Shown: positions 9,017-18,541 of the stretch, in pieces | How positions within the stretch are numbered: position 1 is the stretch's first letter | How the letters are laid out: each line of letters begins with the position of its first letter | Origin: Bradyrhizobium sp. SSBR45G | GTDB taxonomy: Bacteria > Pseudomonadota > Alphaproteobacteria > Rhizobiales > Xanthobacteraceae | Length of the DNA stretch: 64,000 nucleotides | Assembly (NCBI RefSeq): GCF_030159255.1 | Contig: NZ_BSCT01000003.1 | Coordinates: 186,001 to 250,000 of the forward strand | Reading direction: 5' to 3' | The notes under the pieces: generated by a model | Database searches by the model: none | Seen by the model: only the letters and a program-made list of their open reading frames with translations | Told to the model about the DNA's origin: nothing | Position numbers and translations under genes: made by a program

Positions 9017-10411
9017 ATGACGTTGATTCGCACCTCCGTGGCCCTGCTGTTGTCGTTGCTGGCCGCCACTCCGCTCGCGGCGCAGGAGCGGCGCGTGCCG
9101 CAGTCCCAGGCCGAGCTGCGGCTGTCCTATGCGCCGATCGTGCAGCGGGTGCAGCCGGCGGTCGTCAACGTCTACGCCGCCAAGATGGTACAGAACCGCA
9201 ATCCCTTCCTCGACGACCCGGTGTTCCGCCGCTTCTTCGGTTTGCAGGGCGGGCCGCAGGAGCAGATGCAGCGCTCGCTCGGCTCGGGCGTGATGATCGA
9301 TCCGTCCGGCCTCGTCGTGACCAACGTGCATGTCATCGACGGCGCCGACGAGGTGAAGGTCTCGCTGTCCGACAAGCGCGAGTTCGAGGCCGAGATCGTG
9401 CTGAAGGACAGCCGGACCGACCTCGCCGTGCTCCGGCTGAAGGGCGCCAAGGAGCAGTTCCCGACGCTCGATCTCGCCAATTCCGATGATCTGCTGGTCG
9501 GCGACATCGTGCTGGCGATCGGCAACCCGTTCGGCGTCGGCCAGACGGTGACCCACGGCATCGTCTCGGCGCTGGCGCGCACCCAGGTCGGCATCACCGA
9601 CTATCAGTTCTTCATCCAGACCGACGCCGCGATCAACCCCGGAAATTCCGGCGGCGCGCTGGTCGACATCAACGGCCGTCTCGCCGGCATCAACACTGCG
9701 ATCTACTCGAAGTCCGGCGGCTCGCAGGGCATCGGCTTCGCCATTCCCGCAAACATGGTGCGCGTGGTGGTGGCCTCGGCGAAGGGCGGCGGCAAGGCGG
9801 TGAAGCGTCCGTGGCTCGGCGCGCGGCTGCAGGCGGTGACGCCCGAGATCGCCGAGAGCCTCGGCCTGCGCTCGCCGACCGGCGCGCTGGTGGCCAGCGT
9901 GACGGCGAACAGCCCGGCGGCCAAGGCGGGCATCAAGTCGTCGGACCTGATCGTGTCGATCGACGGCCAGAGCGTCGATGATCCCAACGCCTTCGACTAT
10001 CGCTTCGCGACGCGTCCGCTCGGCGGCACCGCCCAGATCGAGGTGCAGCGCGGCGGCAAGCCGGTCAAGGTCGCGGTCGCGCTGGAGACGGCCCCCGATA
10101 CGGGCCGCAACGAGATGGTTATCAACGGCCGCTCGCCGTTCCAGGGCGCCAAGGTCGCCAACATCTCGCCGGCGGTCGCAGACGAATTGCATCTTGATGC
10201 CGACACCGAGGGCGTCGTCATCCTCGAGCCTGGCGACGGCACCACGGCGGCCAATGTCGGCTTCCAGAAGGGCGACGTGATCATGGCGGTCAACAACCAG
10301 AAGATCGCCAAGACGGCCGATCTCGACAAGGCCGCGCGTGAGCAGGCTCGCCTCTGGCGCATCACCGTGCTGCGCGGCGGCCAGCAGATCAACGTCACGC
10401 TCGGCGGATGA
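9017..10411 (+). CDS. Do-type periplasmic serine protease (DegP/HtrA family)
   Basis: Secreted quality-control protease of 464 residues with a signal peptide (MTLIRTSVALLLSLLAATP, cut near AAQE). The S1C protease domain carries His105 (VTNVHVIDGA), Asp135 (SRTDLAVL) and Ser211 (NPGNSGGALVD). Two PDZ domains follow, from about residues 265 and 375 (NSPAAKAGIKSSDLIVSIDG; GTTAANVGFQKGDVIMAVNN). Length and two PDZ domains match the DegP/DegQ group, although the Q-linker is short. The stop overlaps the start of rarA in an ATGA, so the two are co-translated, an arrangement I associate with Bradyrhizobiaceae. Confidence 0.93.
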   Translation: MTLIRTSVALLLSLLAATPLAAQERRVPQSQAELRLSYAPIVQRVQPAVVNVYAAKMVQNRNPFLDDPVFRRFFGLQGGPQEQMQRSLGSGVMIDPSGLVVTNVHVIDGADEVKVSLSDKREFEAEIVLKDSRTDLAVLRLKGAKEQFPTLDLANSDDLLVGDIVLAIGNPFGVGQTVTHGIVSALARTQVGITDYQFFIQTDAAINPGNSGGALVDINGRLAGINTAIYSKSGGSQGIGFAIPANMVRVVVASAKGGGKAVKRPWLGARLQAVTPEIAESLGLRSPTGALVASVTANSPAAKAGIKSSDLIVSIDGQSVDDPNAFDYRFATRPLGGTAQIEVQRGGKPVKVAVALETAPDTGRNEMVINGRSPFQGAKVANISPAVADELHLDADTEGVVILEPGDGTTAANVGFQKGDVIMAVNNQKIAKTADLDKAAREQARLWRITVLRGGQQINVTLGG

Positions 10412-11742
10412 GTCCGAAACGTCCCCAGCATGGAGGCCCAAGCCTCTTCGCCGCGGCGGGGATGGAGCACGACGCGCCGCGGCCGCTGCCGGAGCGGCTG
10501 CGCCCGCACAAACTGTCCGACGTCGTCGGGCAGGATCACATCCTCGGCCCCGACGGCGCGCTGACGCGCATGCTGGAGACACGCACGCTGGGCTCGCTGA
10601 TCTTCTGGGGGCCGCCCGGCACCGGCAAGACCACCGTGGCGCGGCTTCTCGCGGACGCCACCGAGCTGCATTTCGAGCAGATCTCGGCGGTGTTCTCCGG
10701 CGTCGCCGATCTGAAGAAGGTGTTCGACGCCGCGCGTATCAGACGCGAGACCGGGCAGGGCACGTTGCTGTTCGTCGACGAGGTGCATCGCTTCAATCGC
10801 GCCCAGCAGGACTCCTTCCTGCCGGTTATGGAGGACGGCACCGTCGTGCTGGTCGGCGCAACCACGGAAAACCCCTCGTTCGAGCTCAACGCCGCGCTCC
10901 TGTCGCGCTCGCGCGTGCTGGTGTTCCAGTCGCTGGATGCCGCCGCGATCGAGAAGCTCTACAGCAATGCCGAAGCGGTCGAAGGCCGCAAGCTGCCGCT
11001 CGACGACGAGGCCCGCGCCGTGCTGATCCGCATGGCCGACGGCGACGGCCGCGCCGCGCTGACCTTGGCGGAAGAGGTCTGGCGCTCGGCACGCAAGGAC
11101 GAGATCTTCAATGCGGTCCAATTGCAGGAGATCCTGCAGCGCCGCGCGCCGATCTACGACAAGTCCGCCGACGGCCACTACAACCTGATCTCGGCCATGC
11201 ACAAATCGGTGCGCGGCTCAGATCCCGATGCGGCGCTGTACTACTTCGCCCGCATGCTCGACGCGGGGGAGGACCCGCTGTTTCTCGCCCGCCGCATCGT
11301 GCGCATGGCGGTCGAGGACATTGGCCTCGCTGATCCGCAGGCGCTGGTGATCGCCAACGCCGCCAAGGACGCCTATGATTTCCTCGGCTCCCCCGAAGGC
11401 GAGCTCGCGATCGCGCAGGCCGTGATCTACGTCGCGACCGCCCCGAAATCCAACGCCGCCTACAAGGCCTTCGGCGCCGCCAAGCGCCTGGCGAAAGAAG
11501 GCGGCTCGCTGCTGCCGCCCAAGCACATCCTCAATGCGCCGACCAAGCTGATGCAGGGCGAGGGCTACGGCGCCGGCTATCAGTACGATCACGACACGCC
11601 AGACGCGTTTTCGGGGCAGGACTATTTCCCCGAGGCCTTGGGACGCCAGCAGTTCTACGATCCCCCCGAACGCGGCTTCGAGCGTGAGATCAGGAAGCGG
11701 CTGGATTACTGGGCGAAGCTGCGCAAGGAGCGGGGCGGTTAG
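10408..11742 (+). CDS. rarA: RarA/MgsA, replication-associated recombination AAA+ ATPase
   Basis: Clamp-loader-like ATPase acting at stalled replication forks. The 444-residue protein has Walker A GPPGTGKT at residues 68-75, Walker B LLFVDEVHRFN, sensor 1 in LVGATTENPSFELN, and the C-terminal MgsA region (YDHDTPDAFSGQDYFPEAL). Length is typical. It starts inside the stop codon of the Do-protease gene. Confidence 0.95.
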   Translation: MSPKRPQHGGPSLFAAAGMEHDAPRPLPERLRPHKLSDVVGQDHILGPDGALTRMLETRTLGSLIFWGPPGTGKTTVARLLADATELHFEQISAVFSGVADLKKVFDAARIRRETGQGTLLFVDEVHRFNRAQQDSFLPVMEDGTVVLVGATTENPSFELNAALLSRSRVLVFQSLDAAAIEKLYSNAEAVEGRKLPLDDEARAVLIRMADGDGRAALTLAEEVWRSARKDEIFNAVQLQEILQRRAPIYDKSADGHYNLISAMHKSVRGSDPDAALYYFARMLDAGEDPLFLARRIVRMAVEDIGLADPQALVIANAAKDAYDFLGSPEGELAIAQAVIYVATAPKSNAAYKAFGAAKRLAKEGGSLLPPKHILNAPTKLMQGEGYGAGYQYDHDTPDAFSGQDYFPEALGRQQFYDPPERGFEREIRKRLDYWAKLRKERGG

Positions 11743-11829
11743 CGTCAGCAACATCGAGCCGAGCGCCTTGCGGGATGCTCGCCGATAGCGGCCGGGTTTG
11801 GTCTTGCGGGAGCATTTTCGCGATGGGCT

Positions 11830-12666
11830 CTACCGACGACTTGGCGGCGAACGACATTCGGCGATTGCCTGATCCACCTGATCTCCAAAGGCCAACAAAT
11901 CCTCCGGCGTCAATCGTTCTTTGAGTGATGCCAGCAACGGACACAGGCTCGGTGACTTGATCAGCTTTGCTGCCTCCAATGACCACGATCCGTAAAAATC
12001 TCCTGATAGCTCTCGTGCGAGTGGATCAAGGACGCGCTGGTCATGACGCGCCGCAAGTCCGATCAAAGCCTCCCCTCGGATTTCGGCATCCGGATCCTCG
12101 GTCCGCTCGAAGAGGGCGTCTCGCAGGGGTGGTGTGTCCAGAGTTGTCTGCTGCGCCAATCCGAATGTCGCCCAGTCTCGAATGTCCGTTTCGTTATCCT
12201 TTGTCAGTTCGATCAGACCTTGCACCGCGTCCAGATCGTCGTGGCGAGACAATGCATGAACCGCACCCCAACGCACGTGACGACTGGGATGTCTGATCTG
12301 CTTCAACACCGGAGCGATCGCCCGGGCACTGTTCCTATGTCCCAGCGCAACGCCCACGGCGCCAATAACCATTGGATCGGGGTCATTCAGCATCGAAAGG
12401 AGGATATCTACTGACTCCTCGAGAAATGTACGATCACTCCAACCGAGTTGGGCCAGGATGTCTGCTCCGAGGACACGCTCGGCCTGTGAGGCTCCCCGAC
12501 AAAGAGCTGCCGCGGCGTCAAATTCAACTGAGGAACCACGCCCATGCAGAACAGCAATCGCGCACTCCTCATCGTCCTTGTCTTGAAGATACAAGTCGCG
12601 GAGCGCTGAAATGATCTCAGGGGTCCCACGGGGATCATTTGCGGTTCGTCTTCGCGATTCTTCCAT
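11830..12666 (-). CDS. HEAT-repeat protein
   Basis: Protein of 278 residues built of alpha-helical HEAT/PBS-lyase-type repeats, for example DPDPMVIGAVGVALGHRNSA, HPSRHVRWGAVHALSRHDD and DPDAEIRGEALIGLAARHD. Such proteins are scaffolds or assembly factors; no catalytic motif is visible. The ATG at 12,666 is preferred because the upstream extension to 12,756 lacks repeat character. Codon usage looks less GC-biased than its neighbours, which may indicate transfer. The partner is unknown. Confidence 0.75.
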   Translation of the reverse strand: MEESRRRTANDPRGTPEIISALRDLYLQDKDDEECAIAVLHGRGSSVEFDAAAALCRGASQAERVLGADILAQLGWSDRTFLEESVDILLSMLNDPDPMVIGAVGVALGHRNSARAIAPVLKQIRHPSRHVRWGAVHALSRHDDLDAVQGLIELTKDNETDIRDWATFGLAQQTTLDTPPLRDALFERTEDPDAEIRGEALIGLAARHDQRVLDPLARELSGDFYGSWSLEAAKLIKSPSLCPLLASLKERLTPEDLLAFGDQVDQAIAECRSPPSRR

Positions 12667-12821
12667 CTCGAACTCTTCGAACTTTTGCCTGTGAGAGCAG
12701 AAAGTATTAACATTGGCAGCAAGAGCAATCCTTGCCGCGTCGGCGCACATCCACAAACGAGAGAACTTGGCTGCAGGTCAAACCTTCAGAGAGCCGGCAA
12801 AAAGCAGCATGCCGTTCGTCG

Positions 12822-13769
12822 CTATTTGCCCGTCTGCATGAATTCCAAGATCTCCCGCGTCAGCCGGTCATCACCGGTGTTGATCGCATACACCTCCGAC
12901 ATGTGGCTGTGCTGCGGCAGCATCACCGCGCGGGCGCAGCCGGATGGACGCTTGCAGGCGGCCTGCTTCAGCAGCTCGAACTGCTCGACGAAGCGGGGCG
13001 GGTCGAGTTCGGCGGAGGCGATGAGCAGTGGCAGGGGCTGGGCCTGCAGGCCTGATAGTGCGGAGCGCTCCTTGAAGCGCGAGGGATCGGTGCCGAAATA
13101 GGCCATCTCCTGGTCGCCGAGCGGCGTCGCGGTGAGGTCGTAGACGCCGGAGACCATGATCGCACCGGCGAGCCCGCCGCCACCGACCTTGTGGAATTCG
13201 GGATGCGCAACATAGGTCGCGACATGCACCGCGCCGGCGGAATGGCCCATCAGGTAGACGCGCGATGGATCGCCGCCGTTCTCGGCGGCGTGGGCGGCGA
13301 CCCATTGCACGGCGCTGGCGACGTCCTCGACACCCGCGGGCCAGGGGAATTTCGGCGCCAGGCGGTAGGTGATGTTGACGCCGACGAAGCCGCTTCTGGC
13401 AGCCCACAGCATGATGTTGTCGTAGAACGGGCTGTCGGGCGTGGTGCGCTTGTTGCCGCCGATGAAGGCGCCGCCATGCACGAAGATCAGGATCGGGCGC
13501 GGCGCGGCCGCGCTGTCCGGCGTGAACACATCGAGCAGGTTGCGTTCGGCCGTGCCGTACCTGACGTCGCGCTGCACCTTGACCTCGGCGTAGGGTTCCC
13601 TGGCTTGCAGCGGAGCGTAGATCGCAGCGGTCTTCGGCGGATCGATCGCCCGGCCGATCTCGATCAGCTTCCAGGCGATATCGTCGGGCATCGGGCTTTG
13701 TTGAGCGTGCGCCGCGGTCAGCGTCAGCGCGGTCGCCACGATGGTCAGGGCCACTTTCGTCAGCGTCAT
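12822..13769 (-). CDS. Secreted alpha/beta hydrolase (acetyl-esterase/BD-FAE-like)
   Basis: Carboxylesterase of 315 residues with a signal peptide (VALTIVATALTLTAAHAQ). The oxyanion-hole motif is HGGAFIGG from residue 98. The nucleophile is Ser177 in GHSAGAVH. The acid is probably the Asp in SAELDPPRF and the base a His in the QHSHMSEVY segment. The fold resembles hormone-sensitive-lipase-like esterases and the bacterial acetyl-esterase group. The substrate is unknown. It is divergent from the pseudouridine synthase gene. Confidence 0.85.
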   Translation of the reverse strand: MTLTKVALTIVATALTLTAAHAQQSPMPDDIAWKLIEIGRAIDPPKTAAIYAPLQAREPYAEVKVQRDVRYGTAERNLLDVFTPDSAAAPRPILIFVHGGAFIGGNKRTTPDSPFYDNIMLWAARSGFVGVNITYRLAPKFPWPAGVEDVASAVQWVAAHAAENGGDPSRVYLMGHSAGAVHVATYVAHPEFHKVGGGGLAGAIMVSGVYDLTATPLGDQEMAYFGTDPSRFKERSALSGLQAQPLPLLIASAELDPPRFVEQFELLKQAACKRPSGCARAVMLPQHSHMSEVYAINTGDDRLTREILEFMQTGK

Positions 13770-13875
13770 TCAATTCGCTCCGATCACGTCCGATTCGCGG
13801 GGGCGAGGCCTCGCCGGGCCGATTTATCGCGATTTCGCCGTGACTGGCAGAGCCTTTTACGATAGGCACCTGCGT

Positions 13876-15276
13876 ATGAGCCGCCGCATCAAGCGAACCC
13901 AGAGCCGATCCGACCGTCCCGCCGACCGCCGCAACAGCGAGCGGCCGAAGGCCGAGGCTGCCCGCAGCGCAGGCGCGCCGGCCAAGCGCGAGTCGCCAAA
14001 GCGCGAGCCGAGCAAGCGTCCGGATGGCGACCGTCCGCGGCGCGAGCGCTTTGCCGGGGAGCGCGAGGCGGCGCCACGCAGCGAGTTCGGTCACGGCAAG
14101 GGCGATCGCGTTCGTGCGCCACGCGCCGAGCGCGAGGATCGTCGCGATACGTTCGAGCCGCGGGAGCGGCCGCCCGCCAAGCGCGCCGGCAAGCCGGTGC
14201 GCTTCGGCGCCGAGCGGGCCGAGCGCAAGCCGGCCGACGCACCGCCGCCGAAGAAGCCCGAGCCCGAGCCGGCGCTGCTGCCGACCAAGGTGCAGACCGT
14301 TGTGGTGACGGCCGACGAGAACGGCATGCGCGTCGACCGCTTTCTCGAGGCGCGCTTTCCAGGCCTGTCGTTTTCCCACATTCAGCGCATCGTCCGCAAA
14401 GGCGAGCTGCGGGTGAACGGCAAGCGTGCCGATAGCAAGGATCGTCTGGAGGAAGGCCAGAGCGTGCGGATTCCGCCGCTCAAGCTCGATGCGCCGAAGG
14501 AGCGCAGCGGTGGCCTGTCGGACGCCGAGCAGAAGACGCTCGACACGCTGAAGGCGATGACGCTGTACGAGGACGACGACGTGCTCGTCCTCAACAAGCC
14601 CGCCGGCCTCGCGGTGCAGGGCGGCTCCGGCATGACGCGCCACATCGACCAGATGCTGGAGGTGATGCGCGACGCCAAGGGCCAGAAGCCGCGGCTCGTG
14701 CACCGCATCGACCGCGAGACCTCCGGCTGTCTGCTGGTCGCCAAGACCCGCTTTGCCGCGACGCACCTCACCGGCGCGTTCCGCCATCGCTCTGCCCGCA
14801 AGGTCTATTGGGCGCTGGTGGCCGGCGTGCCCAAGCCCAAGCAGGGCCGCATCTCCACCTATCTCGCCAAGGAGGAGAGCGAGGACGACACCATCATGCG
14901 CGTCGCCGCCCATGGCGACGAGGGCGCCAGCCACGCCGTGACCTACTATGCCGTGGTCGAGGCCTCCGCGAGCAAGCTCGCCTGGGTGTCGCTGAAGCCG
15001 GTGACGGGACGCACCCATCAGCTGCGCGCGCACATGGCCCATATCGGCCATCCGATCGTCGGCGATCCCAAATATTTCAACATCGAGAACTGGGCGCTGC
15101 CCGGCGGCCTGCAGAACCGGCTGCATCTCCTGGCACGCCGCATCGTCATCCCGCATCCACGCGGTGGCGTGATCGACGCGACCGCGCCGCTGCCGCCGCA
15201 CATGCTGCAGTCCTGGAACCTGCTCGGCCTCGAGCACGACCGCTTCGACCCGATCGAGAACGCGCCGGAGGAGTGA
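13876..15276 (+). CDS. RluC/RluD-family 23S rRNA pseudouridine synthase with basic N-terminal extension
   Basis: Converts uridine to pseudouridine in 23S rRNA. From the ATG at 13,876 the protein has 466 residues. Residues 1-135 are low-complexity and rich in Arg, Lys, Glu and Pro, probably disordered RNA-binding sequence. An S4 domain follows (RVDRFLEARFPGLSFSHIQR), then the catalytic domain with Asp279 in VHRIDRETSG and the closing GRTHQLRAHMAHIGHPIVGD. RluC and RluD cannot be separated by eye. The long charged tail is usual in alphaproteobacterial members. Confidence 0.92.
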   Translation: MSRRIKRTQSRSDRPADRRNSERPKAEAARSAGAPAKRESPKREPSKRPDGDRPRRERFAGEREAAPRSEFGHGKGDRVRAPRAEREDRRDTFEPRERPPAKRAGKPVRFGAERAERKPADAPPPKKPEPEPALLPTKVQTVVVTADENGMRVDRFLEARFPGLSFSHIQRIVRKGELRVNGKRADSKDRLEEGQSVRIPPLKLDAPKERSGGLSDAEQKTLDTLKAMTLYEDDDVLVLNKPAGLAVQGGSGMTRHIDQMLEVMRDAKGQKPRLVHRIDRETSGCLLVAKTRFAATHLTGAFRHRSARKVYWALVAGVPKPKQGRISTYLAKEESEDDTIMRVAAHGDEGASHAVTYYAVVEASASKLAWVSLKPVTGRTHQLRAHMAHIGHPIVGDPKYFNIENWALPGGLQNRLHLLARRIVIPHPRGGVIDATAPLPPHMLQSWNLLGLEHDRFDPIENAPEE

Positions 15277-15355
15277 ACCGGCTTCGTAGCCCGCATGAGC
15301 GCAGCGACATGCGGGTTCACCGAAATGCCTTCCGGGACGACGAGCTCTCTCCATC

Positions 15356-15435
15356 CGTCATTGCGAGCGCAGCGAAGCAATCCAGACTGTCTCCGCGGTG
15401 GGATTCTGGATTGCTTCGCTGCGCTCGCAATGACG
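15356..15435. repeat. REP-like palindrome (CGTCATTGCGAG family), copy 2
   Basis: CGTCATTGCGAGCGCAGCG with GAAGCAATCCAGA on the left arm and TCTGGATTGCTTCGC with TGCGCTCGCAATGACG on the right arm. Same family as 6980-7060. It sits between convergent genes and could act as a bidirectional terminator. Confidence 0.85.
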
Positions 15436-15504
15436 TGGTGAGAACACCGTGCGCCATGAGCAACGCGCCCGCATGTCCTTGCACACGGACGGTTCCGCAG
15501 ACGC

Positions 15505-15945
15505 TCAGTTCCGGAACTGCTCCAGGAACAGCCGCAGCGAGTCATGCGGGGTCTCGACGTCGAGGATGACCCAGCCGTCCGGCCCCTTCACGACGATGAA
15601 GTTCAGGGTGATGCGGCGGCCCTGGTTGTCGAAGCTCGCGGCGACATAGGTCTTGTCGAACTGCCGGCGCAGGATCGAGATCGCGACCGGGCCGAGCTTC
15701 CAGCGCGGGCTCTGCACCAGGAAGTCGTAGGGCTCGCGCCGCGGCGCGGTCCAGGCCTTGGCGAGGCTCGGATCGAAGAACTGCCGCGCGGCCTCCGCGG
15801 TCCGCGGCAGCCCGCCGGAGAACTCCGGCGCGCCGTGGCCGTAATGGGCATAGACGTTGCGGACCAGCGATTCCGGCGTGCTGAACCCGGCGCTGGCCGC
15901 GGCAGTGGTGCTGAGGAGGATGAGGGCAGAGAGCAGGGGGCGCAT
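15505..15945 (-). CDS. Secreted DUF3828-like protein
   Basis: Small exported protein of 146 residues with a signal peptide (LLSALILLSTTAAASA). The mature part resembles the DUF3828 type of NTF2-like domain: SLVRNVYAHYG near the start, RQFFDPSLAKAW, and GWVILDVETP with a terminal helix LRLFLEQF. Function is unknown. It is divergent from the ATP12 gene. Confidence 0.7.
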   Translation of the reverse strand: MRPLLSALILLSTTAAASAGFSTPESLVRNVYAHYGHGAPEFSGGLPRTAEAARQFFDPSLAKAWTAPRREPYDFLVQSPRWKLGPVAISILRRQFDKTYVAASFDNQGRRITLNFIVVKGPDGWVILDVETPHDSLRLFLEQFRN

Positions 15946-16035
15946 CGGCGGCTCGCATTTCCGGCAGATCGGGCTTATCTAGCGCGCAAACAACGGATCC
16001 TGTGTGATCATCCCTTCGAGAGGGCCGGAATTCAG

Positions 16036-16818
16036 ATGCGTGAACTGTTTGACGAGGTGGTCGGCCAGTCGCCGCTCGATCCGCAGGAATCGGCGCGCCA
16101 GGCGATGCGCGCGCCGCTGCGCAAGCGCTTCTACAAGGAGGCCGGCACCGCTGCGGCCGAGGGCGGCTTCCACGTCACGCTCGACGGCCGGCCGATCCGC
16201 ACCCCTTCCGGGCGCGTCGTCGTCATTCCCGTCGCCGGGCTGGCGGAGGCGGTGGCCGCGGAGTGGCGGGCCCAGGGCGAGACTATCAATCCCACCCTTA
16301 TGCCGCTGACGCGGTTCGCCAACAGCGTGGTGCAGTCGGTGGTCGACCGCACCAGCGAGGTGCGCGAGGACATCGCCAAATACCTCCACTCCGACCTCCT
16401 GTTCTATCGCGCCGGCCATCCCGAGGGGCTGGTCGCGCGCGAGGCCGAGCATTGGGACCCGGTGCTGGACTGGGCACGGGACAGCCTCGGCGCGCATTTC
16501 ATCCTGTCCGAGGGCATCATGCACGTGACCCAGCCGGAGGCCGCCGTGCAGGCGGCGCGGGACGCGCTTCCGACCGGCGCCTGGACGCTGGCGGCTGCGC
16601 ATGTGGCGACCACCGTGACCGGCTCGGCGCTGCTGGCGCTGGCGCTGGTGCATGCCGTGCGCGATGCCGACCAGGTCTGGGCGGCGGCGCATGTCGACGA
16701 GGACTGGAACGTCGCGCAATGGGGCGCCGACGAGGAGGCGATGGCCCGCCGCGCCGCCCGGCAGGTCGACTATCAGGCCGCGATCCGCATCCTCCGGGAC
16801 GTCGGCGCCGCCGGCTGA
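16036..16818 (+). CDS. ATP12-family F1-ATPase assembly chaperone
   Basis: Chaperone that binds the alpha subunit of F1-ATPase during assembly, found in mitochondria and alphaproteobacteria. The 260-residue protein has the family opening (FYKEAGTAAAEGGFHVTLDG, then RPIRTPSGRVVVIP), the MPLTRFANSVVQSVVDR segment and the C-terminal WNVAQWGADEEA. I chose the ATG at 16,036; the frame is open for another 490 bases upstream but that part is the shadow of the gene on the other strand. Confidence 0.93.
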   Translation: MRELFDEVVGQSPLDPQESARQAMRAPLRKRFYKEAGTAAAEGGFHVTLDGRPIRTPSGRVVVIPVAGLAEAVAAEWRAQGETINPTLMPLTRFANSVVQSVVDRTSEVREDIAKYLHSDLLFYRAGHPEGLVAREAEHWDPVLDWARDSLGAHFILSEGIMHVTQPEAAVQAARDALPTGAWTLAAAHVATTVTGSALLALALVHAVRDADQVWAAAHVDEDWNVAQWGADEEAMARRAARQVDYQAAIRILRDVGAAG

Positions 16819-16879
16819 GGCCGGTTAACGCCGGGTTTAGGGCGAAGGTCTAGGGTGTGCGCGTAAACCGAGTACGCGC

Positions 16880-18541
16880 ATGGTCCAGAGTGTCACCCCG
16901 TCGCCATCTGTCAGCGCCGTCCGCAGCGTGGGAACCGCGGCGTCGGGCGCTGCGGCCAACGCGACATCGGGCCCCACGCTGCAGGCCGGCGCGCTGCTCA
17001 GTGCCAGGGTGCAGCAGGTGCTCGCCGAGAATCTGGTCCAGGTCGCGATCGGCAATCTGTCGATGGAGCTCGCCACCGAGCTGCCGCTGCAGGCCGGCCA
17101 GTCCGTGCAGGTCGCGGTCTCGCAGACCGCGCAGGGGCTGCAACTCGCGATCGTCGGCCAAGGCAGCGGCGCCGCGACCGGCACGAGCGGCACGCCGACA
17201 CCCGCTGCCACCGTCGTCGACGTCACCGGCCGCCTCGCGCCGACCTTGGCTCCGCCCGCGGATCCGCTGACCGGCCTGGAGCGGCTCGCGCTGTCGATCG
17301 CCAGCGAGGAGGCCGCGACCCGCCAGGGCAGCCAGGGTCAATTGTTCGCCGATCTGCAGGCGGTCGCCGACTCGCCAAACCTTCCGCCGGCCTTGCGCGC
17401 TGCCGTCGCGCAGGTGCTGGCGCAGCAGACCCAGCTGTCGCCGGCGCTTACCGCCGAGGATGTGCAGACGGCGGTCCAGACCTCGGGCCTGTTCCTGGAA
17501 TCCTCGCTCGCCAATGGCAGCGCCAGCGTCGGCGTGCCCGACCTGAAGGCGGCGCTGATCGTGCTGCGCCAGACGCTGGCGTCGGTGCTGCAGACCGTCG
17601 ATCCCGGCACGACCGCGTCGACGGCGCCGGCCCCCGGCGGCTCCTATGCCTCGGTGCTGTCCGAGGCCGGCCGCGCCGTCGCCGCGCAGCAGAACGCCGC
17701 GCCCTCGCTGGTGCCGGACCTCGAGATCGAGCTGCCGCCGCAGCCTTGGACAACCTCCTGGGCCACCGGCATGGCACGGCCCGATGTGGCCCCGGCTTTC
17801 ACCGGTGCGGCGCTGCTCGAAAACCTCATGGGCGCCAAGGGGCAGTCGCTGACGTCGGGCGCGGTGCTGGCGCTGCTGCAGGAGGCGCAGCAGCAGATTC
17901 CGCGCGCCGCCGGCCTCGTTCCCGGCCGCAATGCCAATGGCCGCGGCGACGTCGTCATCCGCACCAACACGCCGCCGCCGCCGTTTCGCGGCGGGGCGCC
18001 GGTGCCGCAGCACGTGGCGACGCCGACGCTCAGCCCGGACACGCCGCTGCCTGCGATCGCCCATCGCCTGCTCGACGAGACCGACCAGGCGCTGTCGCGC
18101 CAGACCCTGCTGCAGGTCGCCTCGCTGCCGGACCGTCCCGACGCGTCGGGCGCGCGCAATGATCCGACGCAGCCGCGCTGGAATTTCGAGATTCCGTTCG
18201 CCACCCCGCAGGGCACGGCGATGGCGCAGTTCGAGATCTCGCGCGACGGCGGCGGGCAGGCGCCCGATGCCGCGAAGCGGACATGGCGCGCGCGCTTCTC
18301 GCTCGACGTCGAGCCGGCCGGCCCCGTACATGCGCTGATCAGCTTCAGCGCCGAGCGCACCTCGGTGCGGATGTGGGCCGAGCGCCCCGCGACCGCCGCG
18401 CGGCTGCGGGCCGGCCTCTCCGAGCTCAGCCAGGCGCTCAGCCGCGCCGAGCTCTCGCCCGGCGATCTCGTCGTGCAGGATGGCGCGCCGCCGGCCGTGC
18501 TGCCGCCCAAGGCCGGCCACTTCCTGGATCGCGCGCTATGA
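16880..18541 (+). CDS. FliK-like (flagellar hook-length control-like) protein
   Basis: Protein of 553 residues with a low-complexity Ala/Pro/Gln-rich middle and a folded C-terminus (from about residue 430: WNFEIPFATPQGTAMAQFEI, then RARFSLDVEPAGPVHALISF) that resembles the Flg_hook domain of FliK. The next gene encodes an FlhB-like cytoplasmic domain, and FliK acts on FlhB to switch export specificity, so the pair makes functional sense. No other flagellar or type III secretion genes are nearby. Assignment rests on domain style and context. Confidence 0.65.
   Translation: MVQSVTPSPSVSAVRSVGTAASGAAANATSGPTLQAGALLSARVQQVLAENLVQVAIGNLSMELATELPLQAGQSVQVAVSQTAQGLQLAIVGQGSGAATGTSGTPTPAATVVDVTGRLAPTLAPPADPLTGLERLALSIASEEAATRQGSQGQLFADLQAVADSPNLPPALRAAVAQVLAQQTQLSPALTAEDVQTAVQTSGLFLESSLANGSASVGVPDLKAALIVLRQTLASVLQTVDPGTTASTAPAPGGSYASVLSEAGRAVAAQQNAAPSLVPDLEIELPPQPWTTSWATGMARPDVAPAFTGAALLENLMGAKGQSLTSGAVLALLQEAQQQIPRAAGLVPGRNANGRGDVVIRTNTPPPPFRGGAPVPQHVATPTLSPDTPLPAIAHRLLDETDQALSRQTLLQVASLPDRPDASGARNDPTQPRWNFEIPFATPQGTAMAQFEISRDGGGQAPDAAKRTWRARFSLDVEPAGPVHALISFSAERTSVRMWAERPATAARLRAGLSELSQALSRAELSPGDLVVQDGAPPAVLPPKAGHFLDRAL

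Noticed and set aside
9011..10582. Minus-strand open frame of 523 codons opposite the Do protease
   Set aside because: Shadow of the protease gene; the catalytic triad and PDZ domains are on the plus strand.
12871..15354. Minus-strand open frame of 827 codons over the esterase and pseudouridine synthase
   Set aside because: It covers two recognised genes in other frames and has repetitive Arg/Gly/Leu composition without a domain.
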